Part shown: piece by piece, positions 53,584 through 62,782 of the stretch
Layout: every line of letters begins with the position of its first letter
How positions within the stretch are numbered: position 1 is the stretch's first letter
From: Tsukamurella ocularis
GTDB taxonomy: Bacteria; Actinomycetota; Actinomycetes; Mycobacteriales; Mycobacteriaceae
NCBI RefSeq assembly: GCF_024807615.1
Contig: NZ_JANUCJ010000006.1
Location: 1 to 64,000, forward strand
Length of the DNA stretch: 64,000 bases
Direction: 5' to 3'
Notes under the pieces: generated by a model
Told to the model about the DNA's origin: nothing
Database searches by the model: none
What the model saw: only the letters and a program-made list of their open reading frames with translations
Position numbers and translations under genes: made by a program

Positions 53584-54744
53584 ATGACCGCTCCCAGGAT
53601 CTTGATCGCCGGCGCGAGCATCGCCGGCCCCGCGCTCGCTCTCTGGCTCGCGCGCTACGGCGCGGACGTCACCGTCGTCGAACGGGCTCCGGGCCTGCGG
53701 CCCGGTGGGCAGGCGGTGGACGCGCGCGGGGTGGCGCGGGAGGTGATCCGCCGGATGGGGCTCGACGAGGCCGTCCGCGCGGCGCGCACGGAGACCGCGG
53801 GCGCGCACTTCGTGGACGAGAACGGCACCGTCCTCCAGACCTTCGGCGCGGAGGACGACGGCGGCGACGGCTTCATCGCCGACATCGAGATCCTCCGCGG
53901 CGACCTGTCCGACGTGCTGCACGACGCCACCCGCGACCGAGTCGAGTACCTGTTCGGCGAGCGGATCGTCGTGCTGGCGCAGGACGCGGCCGGGGCCGAC
54001 GTCACCCTCGCGAGCGGCACCGAGCGCCGATTCGACCTGGTGATCGGCGCCGACGGCCTGCACTCGTCGCTCCGCGCGCTCGCCTTCGGGCCGCACGAGC
54101 GGTACGTGAGGCACCTCGGGCACGCGATGGCCTTCTACACCGTGCCCAACGAGTTCGGGCTGGACCGCTGGCTGCTCGACTGCGTGGTCCCGGGCAGGTC
54201 GGCGGGCCTGCGCCCGATCCGCGACGCCACGCTCGGCATGGCCCTGTTCTCGTTCGCCGCCACCGAGGCGGAGCTCGCGGTCCGCGACGCCGACGCCCAG
54301 AAGGCGCTGCTCCGGGGCAAGATGGCCGGCCTCGGGTGGCTCACCCCGCGGATCCTCGCCCATGCCGACACCGCCGACGACTTCTACCTCGACGCCGTCG
54401 CGCAGGTCGTGATGGACGCCTGGTCGACGGGGCGCGTGGCGCTCCTGGGCGACGCGGCGTTCTGCTCGTCTCCGATGTCGGGGCAAGGCACCAGCCTCGC
54501 GCTGGTGGGCGCCTACGTGCTCGCGGGCGAGCTCGCCGCCGCGGACTGGCGACCGGAGCCGGCGTTCGCCGCGTACGAGCGTCTGCTGCGGCCGATGGTC
54601 GAGGCCAACCAACAGGTCGGACAGTGGAACGCCGCCAGCCGCACCGTCCCCGCCCCCGGCGAGCCACCCACCACTTCGCCCGAGGACTGGGACATGGCCG
54701 TGATCGAGCGCGCTATCAACGGCATCGACCTGCCCGACTACTGA
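53584..54744 (+). CDS. FAD-dependent monooxygenase (PHBH/TetX-like)
   Basis: This 386-residue group A flavin hydroxylase has the FAD Rossmann motif GASIAG near residue 9, GADGLHS (DG motif) near 158 and GDAAFCSSPMSGQGTSLAL (GD motif) near 290. Substrates in this class are aromatic acids, antibiotics or related rings; here it is unknown. It starts at ATG with GAGGAG about 6 nt upstream. It is divergent from dinB. Confidence 0.92.
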   Translation: MTAPRILIAGASIAGPALALWLARYGADVTVVERAPGLRPGGQAVDARGVAREVIRRMGLDEAVRAARTETAGAHFVDENGTVLQTFGAEDDGGDGFIADIEILRGDLSDVLHDATRDRVEYLFGERIVVLAQDAAGADVTLASGTERRFDLVIGADGLHSSLRALAFGPHERYVRHLGHAMAFYTVPNEFGLDRWLLDCVVPGRSAGLRPIRDATLGMALFSFAATEAELAVRDADAQKALLRGKMAGLGWLTPRILAHADTADDFYLDAVAQVVMDAWSTGRVALLGDAAFCSSPMSGQGTSLALVGAYVLAGELAAADWRPEPAFAAYERLLRPMVEANQQVGQWNAASRTVPAPGEPPTTSPEDWDMAVIERAINGIDLPDY

Positions 54745-54829
54745 CCGTGGCCGGGTGGCGGCGGCGCCGAGCCCGCGGATCGTGGACAATGGACGGTCTG
54801 ATTCATCGCCGCCGCACACGAGGAGTCCC

Positions 54830-57148
54830 GTGACCACCGACGCCGTCGATCCCCTGCTCGCCGAGGAGCAGGCCCACCTCGATCGCGTGTACGCCCGGAT
54901 CGACGCCATGCGCACCACCGCGAACCGACGCCGGGCCGACAACCTGCAGGAGGTGGGCGAGAACCCGCAGGAGATCTCCGAGCGGGACTCGTACCACCAG
55001 CTCTACTCCGACGACATCGCGAAGTACGACGCCGCCGAGCAGAACCTCTACTTCGGCCGCCTCGACATGACCGGCGGAGACGCGGCCTCGCCCGACGCGG
55101 TGCGCCGCATTGGCCGGATCGGCGTCCTCGACGACGACGAGGACCTGAGCACCCTCCTGCTGGATTGGCGCGCGCCGCTCGCCCGCCCGTTCTACCTCGC
55201 CACGCCCGCCCAGCCGGAGGGCGTCGCGGTGCGCCGCCACGTGCGCACCCGCGGCCGCGACCTCACGGGGGTTGTCGCGGAGCGCCTCACGCTCACCGGT
55301 GAGGGGGGCGACGGTGCCGACGCCGGGCACGGCCTGGGCGCCAACGTGGCCGGGGAATCCGCTCTGGTGGACGCCCTGAACCGGGCCCGCACCGGGCACA
55401 TGGCCGACATCGTGGAGACGATCCAGCGCGAGCAGGACGCGATCATCCGGTCCGAGCACCGCGGCGTCCTCGTGGTGCAGGGCGGTCCCGGCACCGGCAA
55501 GACGGCGGTCGCGCTGCACCGCGCCGCGTATCTGCTGTACACCTACCGGCAAAACCTCTCCCGGACCGGCGTGCTCATCGTGGGCCCCAACGAGACCTTC
55601 CTCAATTACATCAGCCAGGTGCTCCCCAGCCTCGGCGAGACCGGCGTCTTGCTGAGCACGATCGGCGACCTGTTTCCCCGCGTCCTCGCGACGCTGGACG
55701 ACACGGCCGCGGCGGCCCGGCTCAAGGGTTCGACCGCCATGGTCGAGGTCGTCAAGCAGGCGGTCCGGGGCTGGCAGACGGCGCCCGACGAGCCGATCGT
55801 GCTGAAGTTCGACGGTTACCCACTGACGATCGACAAGAAGCTCGCCACCCGCGCCCGGGGCCGCGCCCGCTCGTCGCGACGCCCGCACAACACGGCCCGC
55901 GCGATCTTCCGGCAGTCCGCGCTCGACGCCCTGGCCGCGCAGCACGCAGCGACCATCGGCTCGTCGGTGGTGGACAACACGATGCTGCTCTCCCGCACCG
56001 ATATCTCCGACATCCGCGACGAACTGGCTCAGGACCGGGAGGTCCTCGGCGCGCTCGATCAGCTGTGGCCGGCCCTGACGCCGCAGCGGGTGCTCACGGA
56101 GCTCCTGCGCGACGAGGACCGGCTCGCCGAGGCCGCGCCCGACCTCACGGACGCGGATCGCGCGGAGTTGCGTCGGGACGCGATCACGGGCGCCGACGGC
56201 AAGCCCGCGTTCTCCGCCGCCGACGCGCCATTGCTCGACGAGATCGCCGAGCTCCTGGGCGACGACGATCCTGACGCGGACGAGGCGGAGCGCCAGTGGC
56301 GGCAGCGTCTCGAGGAGGCGCAGGAGGCGCTCGACATCCTGACCGGTTCCGCGCCGCAGGATCTGGACGACGACTTCGACGCCGAGATCCTCATGGCCTA
56401 CGACCTGATCGATGCGGAGCAGCTCGCGCAGCGGCAGACGGTGCGCGAGTTCAACTCCACCGCCGACCGCGCCCGCGACGACCGCACGTGGACGTTCGGG
56501 CACATCATCGTCGATGAGGCGCAGGAACTCTCGGCGATGGCCTGGCGAATGCTGATGCGGCGCAGCCCGAACCGGTGGATGACGCTGGTGGGCGATACCG
56601 CGCAGACCGGTGACGCTGCCGGGATGACCAGCTGGGGCGAGGCCCTGGATCCGTACGTCCCCGGGCGGTTCACGGTGGCCGAGCTGACGGTGAATTACCG
56701 CACGCCCGAGGAGATCATGGATCTCGCGGCCGGCGTGCTGGCCGAGATCGATCCCACGCTGTCACCGCCCGCGTCGGTGCGGGCGGGCGCGGAGCCCCCG
56801 CGCCTGGTGCGGGTCGACGGCGGACGGCCGCTCGTCGAGGCCGTGCGCGCGCAGCTGCCGCGCGACGAGGAGCGCCTGACGGCGGTGCTGGCACCATCGG
56901 GCCTGGTGGCCTCGCTGCGGCGCCTGACGGCGCCGAACGTGCGCGTGATGAGCGTCCGCGACGCGAAGGGCCTGGAGTTCGATCACGTGATCGTGGTGGA
57001 GCCGGGCCTGATCGTGGGCGAGCCCGCCGAGGTCGAGTTCGATCGGGGGCTGCGCGATCTGTACGTGGCCCTGACGCGAGCGACCCAGACGTTGACCGTG
57101 GTCACGTCCGGGTCGCTGCCGCGCGCACTGCGCGCCCTGGAGGCCTGA
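54830..57148 (+). CDS. helD: HelD-type RNA polymerase-recycling ATPase
   Basis: This 772-residue UvrD/Rep-like superfamily 1 protein has an N-terminal coiled coil (EEQAHLDRVYARIDAMR). The HelD-specific LYFGRLDMTG and LLLDWRAPLARPFY segments precede Walker A GGPGTGKTAVAL near 222. A large acidic insert follows, then Walker B HIIVDEAQELS near 560 and C-terminal helicase motifs (VNYRTPEEI, SVRDAKGLEFDHVIV). HelD releases stalled RNA polymerase from nucleic acid. GAGGAG is 4 nt before the GTG. Confidence 0.9.
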   Translation: MTTDAVDPLLAEEQAHLDRVYARIDAMRTTANRRRADNLQEVGENPQEISERDSYHQLYSDDIAKYDAAEQNLYFGRLDMTGGDAASPDAVRRIGRIGVLDDDEDLSTLLLDWRAPLARPFYLATPAQPEGVAVRRHVRTRGRDLTGVVAERLTLTGEGGDGADAGHGLGANVAGESALVDALNRARTGHMADIVETIQREQDAIIRSEHRGVLVVQGGPGTGKTAVALHRAAYLLYTYRQNLSRTGVLIVGPNETFLNYISQVLPSLGETGVLLSTIGDLFPRVLATLDDTAAAARLKGSTAMVEVVKQAVRGWQTAPDEPIVLKFDGYPLTIDKKLATRARGRARSSRRPHNTARAIFRQSALDALAAQHAATIGSSVVDNTMLLSRTDISDIRDELAQDREVLGALDQLWPALTPQRVLTELLRDEDRLAEAAPDLTDADRAELRRDAITGADGKPAFSAADAPLLDEIAELLGDDDPDADEAERQWRQRLEEAQEALDILTGSAPQDLDDDFDAEILMAYDLIDAEQLAQRQTVREFNSTADRARDDRTWTFGHIIVDEAQELSAMAWRMLMRRSPNRWMTLVGDTAQTGDAAGMTSWGEALDPYVPGRFTVAELTVNYRTPEEIMDLAAGVLAEIDPTLSPPASVRAGAEPPRLVRVDGGRPLVEAVRAQLPRDEERLTAVLAPSGLVASLRRLTAPNVRVMSVRDAKGLEFDHVIVVEPGLIVGEPAEVEFDRGLRDLYVALTRATQTLTVVTSGSLPRALRALEA

Positions 57149-57171
57149 CGACGGCCCTCAGGGGGTACTGC

Positions 57172-57615
57172 CTACGTGGTGTGGACGATGAGGATGTCCA
57201 CGGAGGTCTTGCGGGCGGCGTCGGAGGGCACCGAGCCCAGCAGCCGGCCGGTGAGGGAGTTCATGCCCTTGTTGCCCACGACCAGCAGGGCCGGTTCAGG
57301 CAGCGACTTGACCAGGTCCAGCAGCGCGTCGACCGGCTGGCCCTTGATGGCCCGCTTCTCGACGTTCCGCGCACCGGCCGTGACCGCGCGCCCCTCGGCG
57401 GTGCGGAGCATGTCGTTGACGGGGTTCGCGCCCTGCAGCTGGTACGCGTCGGCGCCCAGGATGTCGGACGCTGCCGGATCGGCGCCCTCGCTCGGCAGGA
57501 AGGCGCACGCGATCACCAGCTTGCCGTCGCCGGTCAGCGCAGCGGCGCGCTCCACGGCGCGCAGCGACGACTCCGAGCCGTCGGTGCCGACGACGATCGT
57601 GCTGTAGCCACTCAT
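57172..57615 (-). CDS. Universal stress protein, Rv1636/TB15.3-like
   Basis: This 147-residue single-domain Usp has IVVGTDGSESS near the N-terminus. The nucleotide motif GNKGMNSLTGRLLGSVPSD (G-x2-G-x9-G-S) is near residue 110. Its place near uvrB and uvrA matches Rv1636, a cAMP/ATP-binding Usp, from memory. The ATG at 57615 follows a GAGGAGAC ribosome-binding site. Confidence 0.93.
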   Translation of the reverse strand: MSGYSTIVVGTDGSESSLRAVERAAALTGDGKLVIACAFLPSEGADPAASDILGADAYQLQGANPVNDMLRTAEGRAVTAGARNVEKRAIKGQPVDALLDLVKSLPEPALLVVGNKGMNSLTGRLLGSVPSDAARKTSVDILIVHTT

Positions 57616-57778
57616 CGAGTCTCCTCTTTCTCTACGTTTCTCCAGCGGAGGTCTGCCATGGGAACGCCCTAGCATTACTTCTCCGACACAATAGCCTCAT
57701 CGTCCCCGGGAACAGGCCGTTTGCGGCGGGGAACACACCGGTTCAGCCGATGTCATCCGATTCGCCTGCCTTCGCAGG

Positions 57779-59941
57779 TCATTGCAAACCGGCGGCGTCC
57801 ATGCCACGGAGTTCCTTCTTCAGGTCCGCGATCTCGTCCCGGATCCGGCCCGCCAGTTCGAACTGCAGCTCCCGCGCGGCATTCATCATCTGGTCCGTGA
57901 GTTCCGAGATCAGGTCCGCGAGCTCGGCCCGCGGCATCGACTTCACGTCCTCGCCCTCGTACATGCCGGCGCTCACCGCCGCCGCCGACCGGAGTTCCCC
58001 CTGTGCCCGGCGGCCGCGGGAGGCATTGCGGCCGGAGCCACCGATCGCCTGCTCCGTATCGTCCGCCTCCGTATACACCTGGTCGAGGATGTCGGCGATC
58101 TTCTTGCGCAAGGGCTTCGGATCGACGCCCATCTTCGTGTTGTAGGCGATCTGCTTCTCGCGGCGGCGGTCCGTCTCCTCGATCGCCACGCGCATCGACT
58201 CGGTCACCTTGTCGGCGTACATGTGCACCTCGCCGGAGACGTTGCGCGCCGCGCGGCCGATCGTCTGGATGAGCGAGGTGGTCGACCGGAGGAAGCCCTC
58301 CTTGTCGGCGTCGAGGATCGCCACGAGAGAGACCTCCGGCAGGTCGAGTCCCTCACGGAGCAGGTTGATGCCGACCAGCACGTCGTATTCGCCGAGACGC
58401 AGCTGCCGGAGCAGCTCCACCCGGCGCAGGGTGTCGATGTCGCTGTGCAGGTACCGGACCCGGATGCCCGCCTCCAGCAGGTAGTCGGTGAGGTCCTCCG
58501 CCATCTTCTTGGTGAGGGTGGTGACGAGGACGCGCTCGTCCCGCTCCGTGCGGTCGCGGATCTCGTGGATCAGGTCGTCGATCTGGCCCTTGGTCGGCTT
58601 GATCACCACCTGCGGGTCCACGAGCCCGGTCGGGCGGATCACCTGCTCGACGAACTCGCCGCCGGTCTGCCCCAATTCGTACTGGCCGGGCGTGGCCGAC
58701 AGGTACACCGTCTGCCCGATGCGTCCGGCGAACTCCTCCCAGGTGAGCGGGCGGTTGTCGACCGCCGACGGGAGCCGGAAGCCGAAGTCCACGAGGTTGC
58801 GCTTGCGCGAGGCGTCGCCCTCGAACATCGCGCCGATCTGCGGGACGGTCACGTGCGACTCGTCGATCACCAGGAGGAAGTCCTCCGGGAAGTAGTCGAT
58901 GAGGGTGGCGGGCGCCGAGCCCGCGGCGCGCCCGTCGATGTGCCGGCTGTAGTTCTCGATGCCAGAGCAGAAACCGACCTGCCGCATCATCTCCAGGTCG
59001 TACTGCGTGCGCATCCGCAACCGCTGGGCCTCGAGCAGCTTCCCCTGCCGCTCGAACTCCGCCAGCCGCTCCTCCAGCTCCGCCTCGATCCCCTCGATGG
59101 CACGGGCCATCCGCTCGGGGCCCGCGACGTAGTGCGTCGCCGGGAAGATCCGCAGGTCCTCGACCTGGCGCACGATGTCGCCGGTGAGCGGGTGCAGGTA
59201 GTACAGGGCCTCGATCTCGTCACCGAAGAACTCGATCCGGATCGCGAGCTCCTCGTAGGAGGGGATGATCTCGACGGTGTCCCCGCGCACCCGGAACGAG
59301 CCGCGGGTGAAGGCCATGTCGTTGCGGGTGTACTGCACGTCGACGAGCAGCCGCAGCAACGCATCCCGATCCACCTCCATACCCACCTCGAGCTGCACCG
59401 AACGGTCGAGGTAGCTCTGCGGGGTGCCGAGGCCGTAGATGCACGAGACGGACGCGACCACCACGACGTCCCGCCGCGACAGCAGCGACGACGTCGCGGA
59501 GTGCCGCAGCCGCTCGACGTCGTCGTTGATGGACGAGTCCTTCTCGATGTACGTATCGGACTGCGCGATGTACGCCTCGGGCTGGTAGTAGTCGTAGTAC
59601 GAGACGAAGTACTCGACCGCGTTGTGTGGCAGCATCGCCCGCAGCTCGTTGGCGAGCTGCGCGGCCAGCGTCTTGTTCGGGGCCATGATGAGCGTGGGCC
59701 GCTGCACCTTCTCGATCAGCCAGGCCGTGGTGGCCGACTTACCGGTACCCGTGGCACCGAGGAGCACCACGTCCCGCTCGCCCGTCTTCAGTCTGCGTTC
59801 GAGGTCGGCGATGGCGGTGGGCTGATCGCCCGCCGGCTCGTACTCGCTGACCACCGTGAACTCCGCCGGGGCCCGCTCGATCTCCCCGATGGGCCGGTGC
59901 TCGGAGTGCGCCACCACCGGTTGTTCTGCCGCGAATGCCAT
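57779..59941 (-). CDS. uvrB: Excinuclease ABC subunit B
   Basis: This is the central helicase-like subunit of nucleotide excision repair, with 720 residues. Walker A is [14 protein letters not shown] near 60. The beta-hairpin [15 protein letters not shown] is near 110, and [10 protein letters not shown], helicase motifs V-VI ([22 protein letters not shown]) and the C-terminal UVR domain ([13 protein letters not shown]) follow. The ATG lies 6 nt after the -10 of a PafBC-type promoter, so the mRNA is probably leaderless. Confidence 0.98.
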   Translation of the reverse strand: MAFAAEQPVVAHSEHRPIGEIERAPAEFTVVSEYEPAGDQPTAIADLERRLKTGERDVVLLGATGTGKSATTAWLIEKVQRPTLIMAPNKTLAAQLANELRAMLPHNAVEYFVSYYDYYQPEAYIAQSDTYIEKDSSINDDVERLRHSATSSLLSRRDVVVVASVSCIYGLGTPQSYLDRSVQLEVGMEVDRDALLRLLVDVQYTRNDMAFTRGSFRVRGDTVEIIPSYEELAIRIEFFGDEIEALYYLHPLTGDIVRQVEDLRIFPATHYVAGPERMARAIEGIEAELEERLAEFERQGKLLEAQRLRMRTQYDLEMMRQVGFCSGIENYSRHIDGRAAGSAPATLIDYFPEDFLLVIDESHVTVPQIGAMFEGDASRKRNLVDFGFRLPSAVDNRPLTWEEFAGRIGQTVYLSATPGQYELGQTGGEFVEQVIRPTGLVDPQVVIKPTKGQIDDLIHEIRDRTERDERVLVTTLTKKMAEDLTDYLLEAGIRVRYLHSDIDTLRRVELLRQLRLGEYDVLVGINLLREGLDLPEVSLVAILDADKEGFLRSTTSLIQTIGRAARNVSGEVHMYADKVTESMRVAIEETDRRREKQIAYNTKMGVDPKPLRKKIADILDQVYTEADDTEQAIGGSGRNASRGRRAQGELRSAAAVSAGMYEGEDVKSMPRAELADLISELTDQMMNAARELQFELAGRIRDEIADLKKELRGMDAAGLQ

Positions 59942-59947
59942 GGCACC

Positions 59948-59970
59948 AGCCTAGGCCGACCCACCGACAA
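59948..59970 (-). promoter_or_regulatory. uvrB DNA-damage promoter (PafBC / RecA-NDp type)
   Basis: The minus strand reads TTGTCGGTG (59962-59970), 8 nt, TAGGCT (59948-59953). It matches TTGTCRGTG-N8-TANNNT fully. The start codon is 6 nt downstream of the -10 element. Confidence 0.92.
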
Positions 59971-59997
59971 GTTTTCCGCGAGCGGACCGGCGCGGGC

Positions 59998-61029
59998 TCA
60001 GTCCCGGCGCGCGACGATGACGTCCCGCGTGATCGCCCGGTCCACCCGGTGCCGTAGGTCGTCGTATCCCGGCCCGTCGAGCACCGTCAGGCCGGCGGCC
60101 TCCAGGACCTCCGCGACCCGCGCCCGGGGCGCGACCCGCGTGTTCCACGCGAGCCCCATCGCGCCGCCGGTGCGGAGCCGTGTGGCCCAGCCGGGGAGGG
60201 CGGCGTTCAGCAGGTCGAGGGGGTCGCGCACCAGGCCCCGCGGGCCGCGGCTGCCGTGCTGCACCCCGTAGGGCAGGTCGCCGACCACCACGTCGACGGT
60301 GCCGGGCTTGATCAGCTGGGAGGTGAGCAGGGTATCGGCGGCGTAGCAGGTGAGCGTCTGCTTCTCCCCCGCCAGGTAGTCGGCCTTCTCGGCGGCGAAG
60401 GCGGCCTCGTACTTCTTGGCGATCACCGACTTCTCGCGGCGCACCGGGGTGGTCGCGGCGGCGTGCTTGAACCGGTGATCCTTGAGCCAGGTGGTGAAGA
60501 AGGAGCTGTAGAGCTCGAAGTCCTTGGTGTCCACGTCGATGCCCACCGCGTCGAGGCCGTACATGACGGCCTGGCTCAGCGTGGTGCCGCGCCCGCACAC
60601 CGGGTCGAGCACGCGCAGCGTCCGGTCGAGCACGCCGTCGGGGCGCGCGGTCGACGCCGCGGTGATGTTGAGCACGAGCCGCGTGAACTGCTCGTTCGTC
60701 TTGCCCTGATACTTGAGGATCGTCAGCAGGTCGGACGGGTAGCGGTCGGGCGAGGGCACCGTCACGGGACGCAGCAGCTCGCCGTCGGCCTCGAAGAGCG
60801 CGTAGAACGCGGAGGTGAGGCCGAGGAAGGCGAGATCGCGCTCGGTCATCTCGTCGGCCTCGAAGCCGAGGTACTCGACGCCCGCGACGGTCGCGGTCTC
60901 GACGGGCCCGACCCGCCCGCCGAGCGCGGCCCGGCTGAGCACCGTCAGCTCGGCGCGCACCATGGACGCGGCGGCCTCCGCGTAGACGCGATTGGCGGCG
61001 GGGGCGGGTAGGAGCAGGTACTGGGGCAC
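59998..61029 (-). CDS. TRM11-like SAM-dependent methyltransferase
   Basis: This 343-residue protein's N-terminal half resembles the substrate-handling part of TRM11-type enzymes. The C-terminal Rossmann methyltransferase has DPVCGRGTTLSQA near residue 165 (SAM-binding motif I) and the catalytic-type DLPYGVQHG near 270, where DNA/RNA N-methyltransferases have NPPY. It probably methylates a nucleic-acid base, perhaps in tRNA. The GTG at 61029 gives VPQYLLLPAP. TACGAT lies 8 nt upstream with no Shine-Dalgarno. Confidence 0.88.
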   Translation of the reverse strand: MPQYLLLPAPAANRVYAEAAASMVRAELTVLSRAALGGRVGPVETATVAGVEYLGFEADEMTERDLAFLGLTSAFYALFEADGELLRPVTVPSPDRYPSDLLTILKYQGKTNEQFTRLVLNITAASTARPDGVLDRTLRVLDPVCGRGTTLSQAVMYGLDAVGIDVDTKDFELYSSFFTTWLKDHRFKHAAATTPVRREKSVIAKKYEAAFAAEKADYLAGEKQTLTCYAADTLLTSQLIKPGTVDVVVGDLPYGVQHGSRGPRGLVRDPLDLLNAALPGWATRLRTGGAMGLAWNTRVAPRARVAEVLEAAGLTVLDGPGYDDLRHRVDRAITRDVIVARRD

Positions 61030-61130
61030 GACTGGAGATCGTACGTGGGGAGTCCGGACCGGCCGCCCCACGTGGGTCCCGGGGCGCGCAGCCACCCGGG
61101 AATCCCGGCGAGGCGTCGTATCGTGGACGA

Positions 61131-61940
61131 ATGGACGCGGACGTGACCTTCGAGCTCACCGTCGACGGGGCGGCCGCGATCGGCGCGGTGGGCGGCGGCT
61201 GGCTGGACCTGACGGTGCTCGATGCGGCGGAGGATGCCGTGCCCGCCCTCCTCGACGCGGCGCGCGAGCGGGCGTCGGGGCTCGACGGGATCCTCGTCCG
61301 CACCTACGACGACGCGCTCGGCGCGCTGCTGCGGCGCCACGGCTTCCGGCCCTCCGGCGCGGTCGCCGGCCGGCCCCGGGGGCACACCGAGGTCACGCTG
61401 GTGCTGCGCCTCGCCGCCGATGCCGCGGTCGACGACGGCGCCGTGCACCCGCCCAAGCGCGAGGCCTTCGATCCGCCGGCGATGACCAACACCGACCCCA
61501 AGGGCTTCGTCCGCGAGGTCGAGGAGTTCCGGGAGACGCCCTTTGGGCTGTACGTCTTCCGGGGCGCGGACCACCCGAAGTTCGACGCGGTCGAGTCGTG
61601 GCTGCTCCCCGCGTTCGACCTGCGCGCGACGATCTTCCACTTCACGCCGGGCCACGAGCGCGATCAGCGCGTGTACCTCGACGTCGCCCGGGTCCACCGG
61701 GACGGGAACGTCTGGCACACCGAGGACTGGTACCTCGACCTCGTCGAGCACCCGGGCAGGCCGATCGAGCTGATCGACGTCGACGAGCTGCTCGCCGCCT
61801 CCGCGGCGGACCTGCTCAGCGCTGCGGACGCCGAGCGGGCACTGCATGCGGCCGTCCGCGCGGTCACCGGCACGGCGACGCACGGACACAGCGTGGACGC
61901 CTGGTTGGCCGCGGAGGGCGCGCCGATCACCTGGCGCTGA
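61131..61940 (+). CDS. DUF402 protein with degenerate GNAT-like N-terminus
   Basis: This is a 269-residue protein. The first ~95 residues include LLRRHGFRPSGAVAGRPRGH and TEVTLVLRL, resembling the end of a GNAT acyltransferase fold without a clear acetyl-CoA loop. From ~120 on, the FRETPFGLYVFRGADHP, VYLDVARVHRDGNVWHTEDW and YLDLVEHPGRPIELIDVDE blocks fit DUF402 (nucleotide-phosphatase/FomD-like fold). TATCGT is 6 nt before the ATG, suggesting a leaderless transcript. It is convergent with the TetR gene. Confidence 0.82.
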   Translation: MDADVTFELTVDGAAAIGAVGGGWLDLTVLDAAEDAVPALLDAARERASGLDGILVRTYDDALGALLRRHGFRPSGAVAGRPRGHTEVTLVLRLAADAAVDDGAVHPPKREAFDPPAMTNTDPKGFVREVEEFRETPFGLYVFRGADHPKFDAVESWLLPAFDLRATIFHFTPGHERDQRVYLDVARVHRDGNVWHTEDWYLDLVEHPGRPIELIDVDELLAASAADLLSAADAERALHAAVRAVTGTATHGHSVDAWLAAEGAPITWR

Positions 61941-61943
61941 CCG

Positions 61944-62708
61944 CTACCCGTCCCGCAGGCCGGGGATCCGCGATTCCAGGCCGTCGAGCAGCGCCTGCAG
62001 GCCCAGCTCGAAGCCGGCATCGGGATCGCCGGGCGCGCTGTAGTACTCGCCGACGACGGTGCCGACGCGGCCCGCGATCGGGTACTTCCCGGGCGGCATG
62101 AGCGCGGCGAGCTCCGGCCCGACGACCTCCCACCACTGCGCGTCGGTCATCGGCCGCGACGCGGCGCCGCGCGCCCCGGAACTGCGGGCGGCGCCCGCGG
62201 CGAAGCTCTCCAACAGCACGATCAGCCAGTCCCGCTCGAGGTCGCCGATCGGGAGGTCCTCGAGGAGCGCGAGCTGCGCCTCGTACTGCCCGATCTTCCC
62301 CGGCCCGAGCACGTCCCGCCACGAGGGCGCGTCGAGCAGCCACGTGTGCGCGAGGTACTCGTCGCGGCGCGCACCGACGGCCGCGACCAGGGAGGCGCGC
62401 AGCGTGGCGAGCCGCTCGACCGGCGGCTGCGCGAGCGCGACCGCGTCGACCATGAGCGCGACCAGCACGTCGCGGGTCGGCACGTAGGTGTACACGCTCA
62501 TCGGCCCGACGCCGAGGCGCGCGGCGAGCGCCCGCATGGTCACCGCCGCGAGGCCCTCCGCGTCGGCGAGTTCGATCGCGGACGCGACCACCTCGTCGAC
62601 CGTGAGGCGCTGCTTGGGCCCCTTGCGCCCCGGCGCCGGCTCCCCGGCCTCCGCCCGCCACAGCAGCCGGACCAGCGCGCGGCCCTCGTCCTCGGGATTC
62701 ATCGCCAT
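61944..62708 (-). CDS. TetR family regulator
   Basis: This ~254-residue protein's N-terminal HTH (DEVVASAIELADAEGLAAVT, then ARLGVGPMSVYTYVPTRDVL) is at about residues 35-85. The C-terminal half resembles tetracycline-repressor-like ligand domains. The ATG at 62708 has CGGAG 4 nt upstream. It is divergent from the SNF2 helicase gene, and the 75-nt interval carries repeated GTAC palindromes likely to be its operator. Confidence 0.88.
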   Translation of the reverse strand: MAMNPEDEGRALVRLLWRAEAGEPAPGRKGPKQRLTVDEVVASAIELADAEGLAAVTMRALAARLGVGPMSVYTYVPTRDVLVALMVDAVALAQPPVERLATLRASLVAAVGARRDEYLAHTWLLDAPSWRDVLGPGKIGQYEAQLALLEDLPIGDLERDWLIVLLESFAAGAARSSGARGAASRPMTDAQWWEVVGPELAALMPPGKYPIAGRVGTVVGEYYSAPGDPDAGFELGLQALLDGLESRIPGLRDG

Positions 62709-62716
62709 CTTTCTCC

Positions 62717-62754
62717 GTACTATGTACACTGTTCGAGTACTCCGTACAACGTAC
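62717..62754. promoter_or_regulatory. GTAC-N3-GTAC operator array
   Basis: GTAC occurs at 62717, 62724, 62737, 62744 and 62751, giving three GTAC-N3-GTAC units. Two of them are embedded in CCGTAC-N3-GTAC. The array sits in the divergent promoter region and fits a TetR autoregulatory site. Confidence 0.65.
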
Positions 62755-62782
62755 CCTATTCGACTCCAGCGAAGGACGCGCC

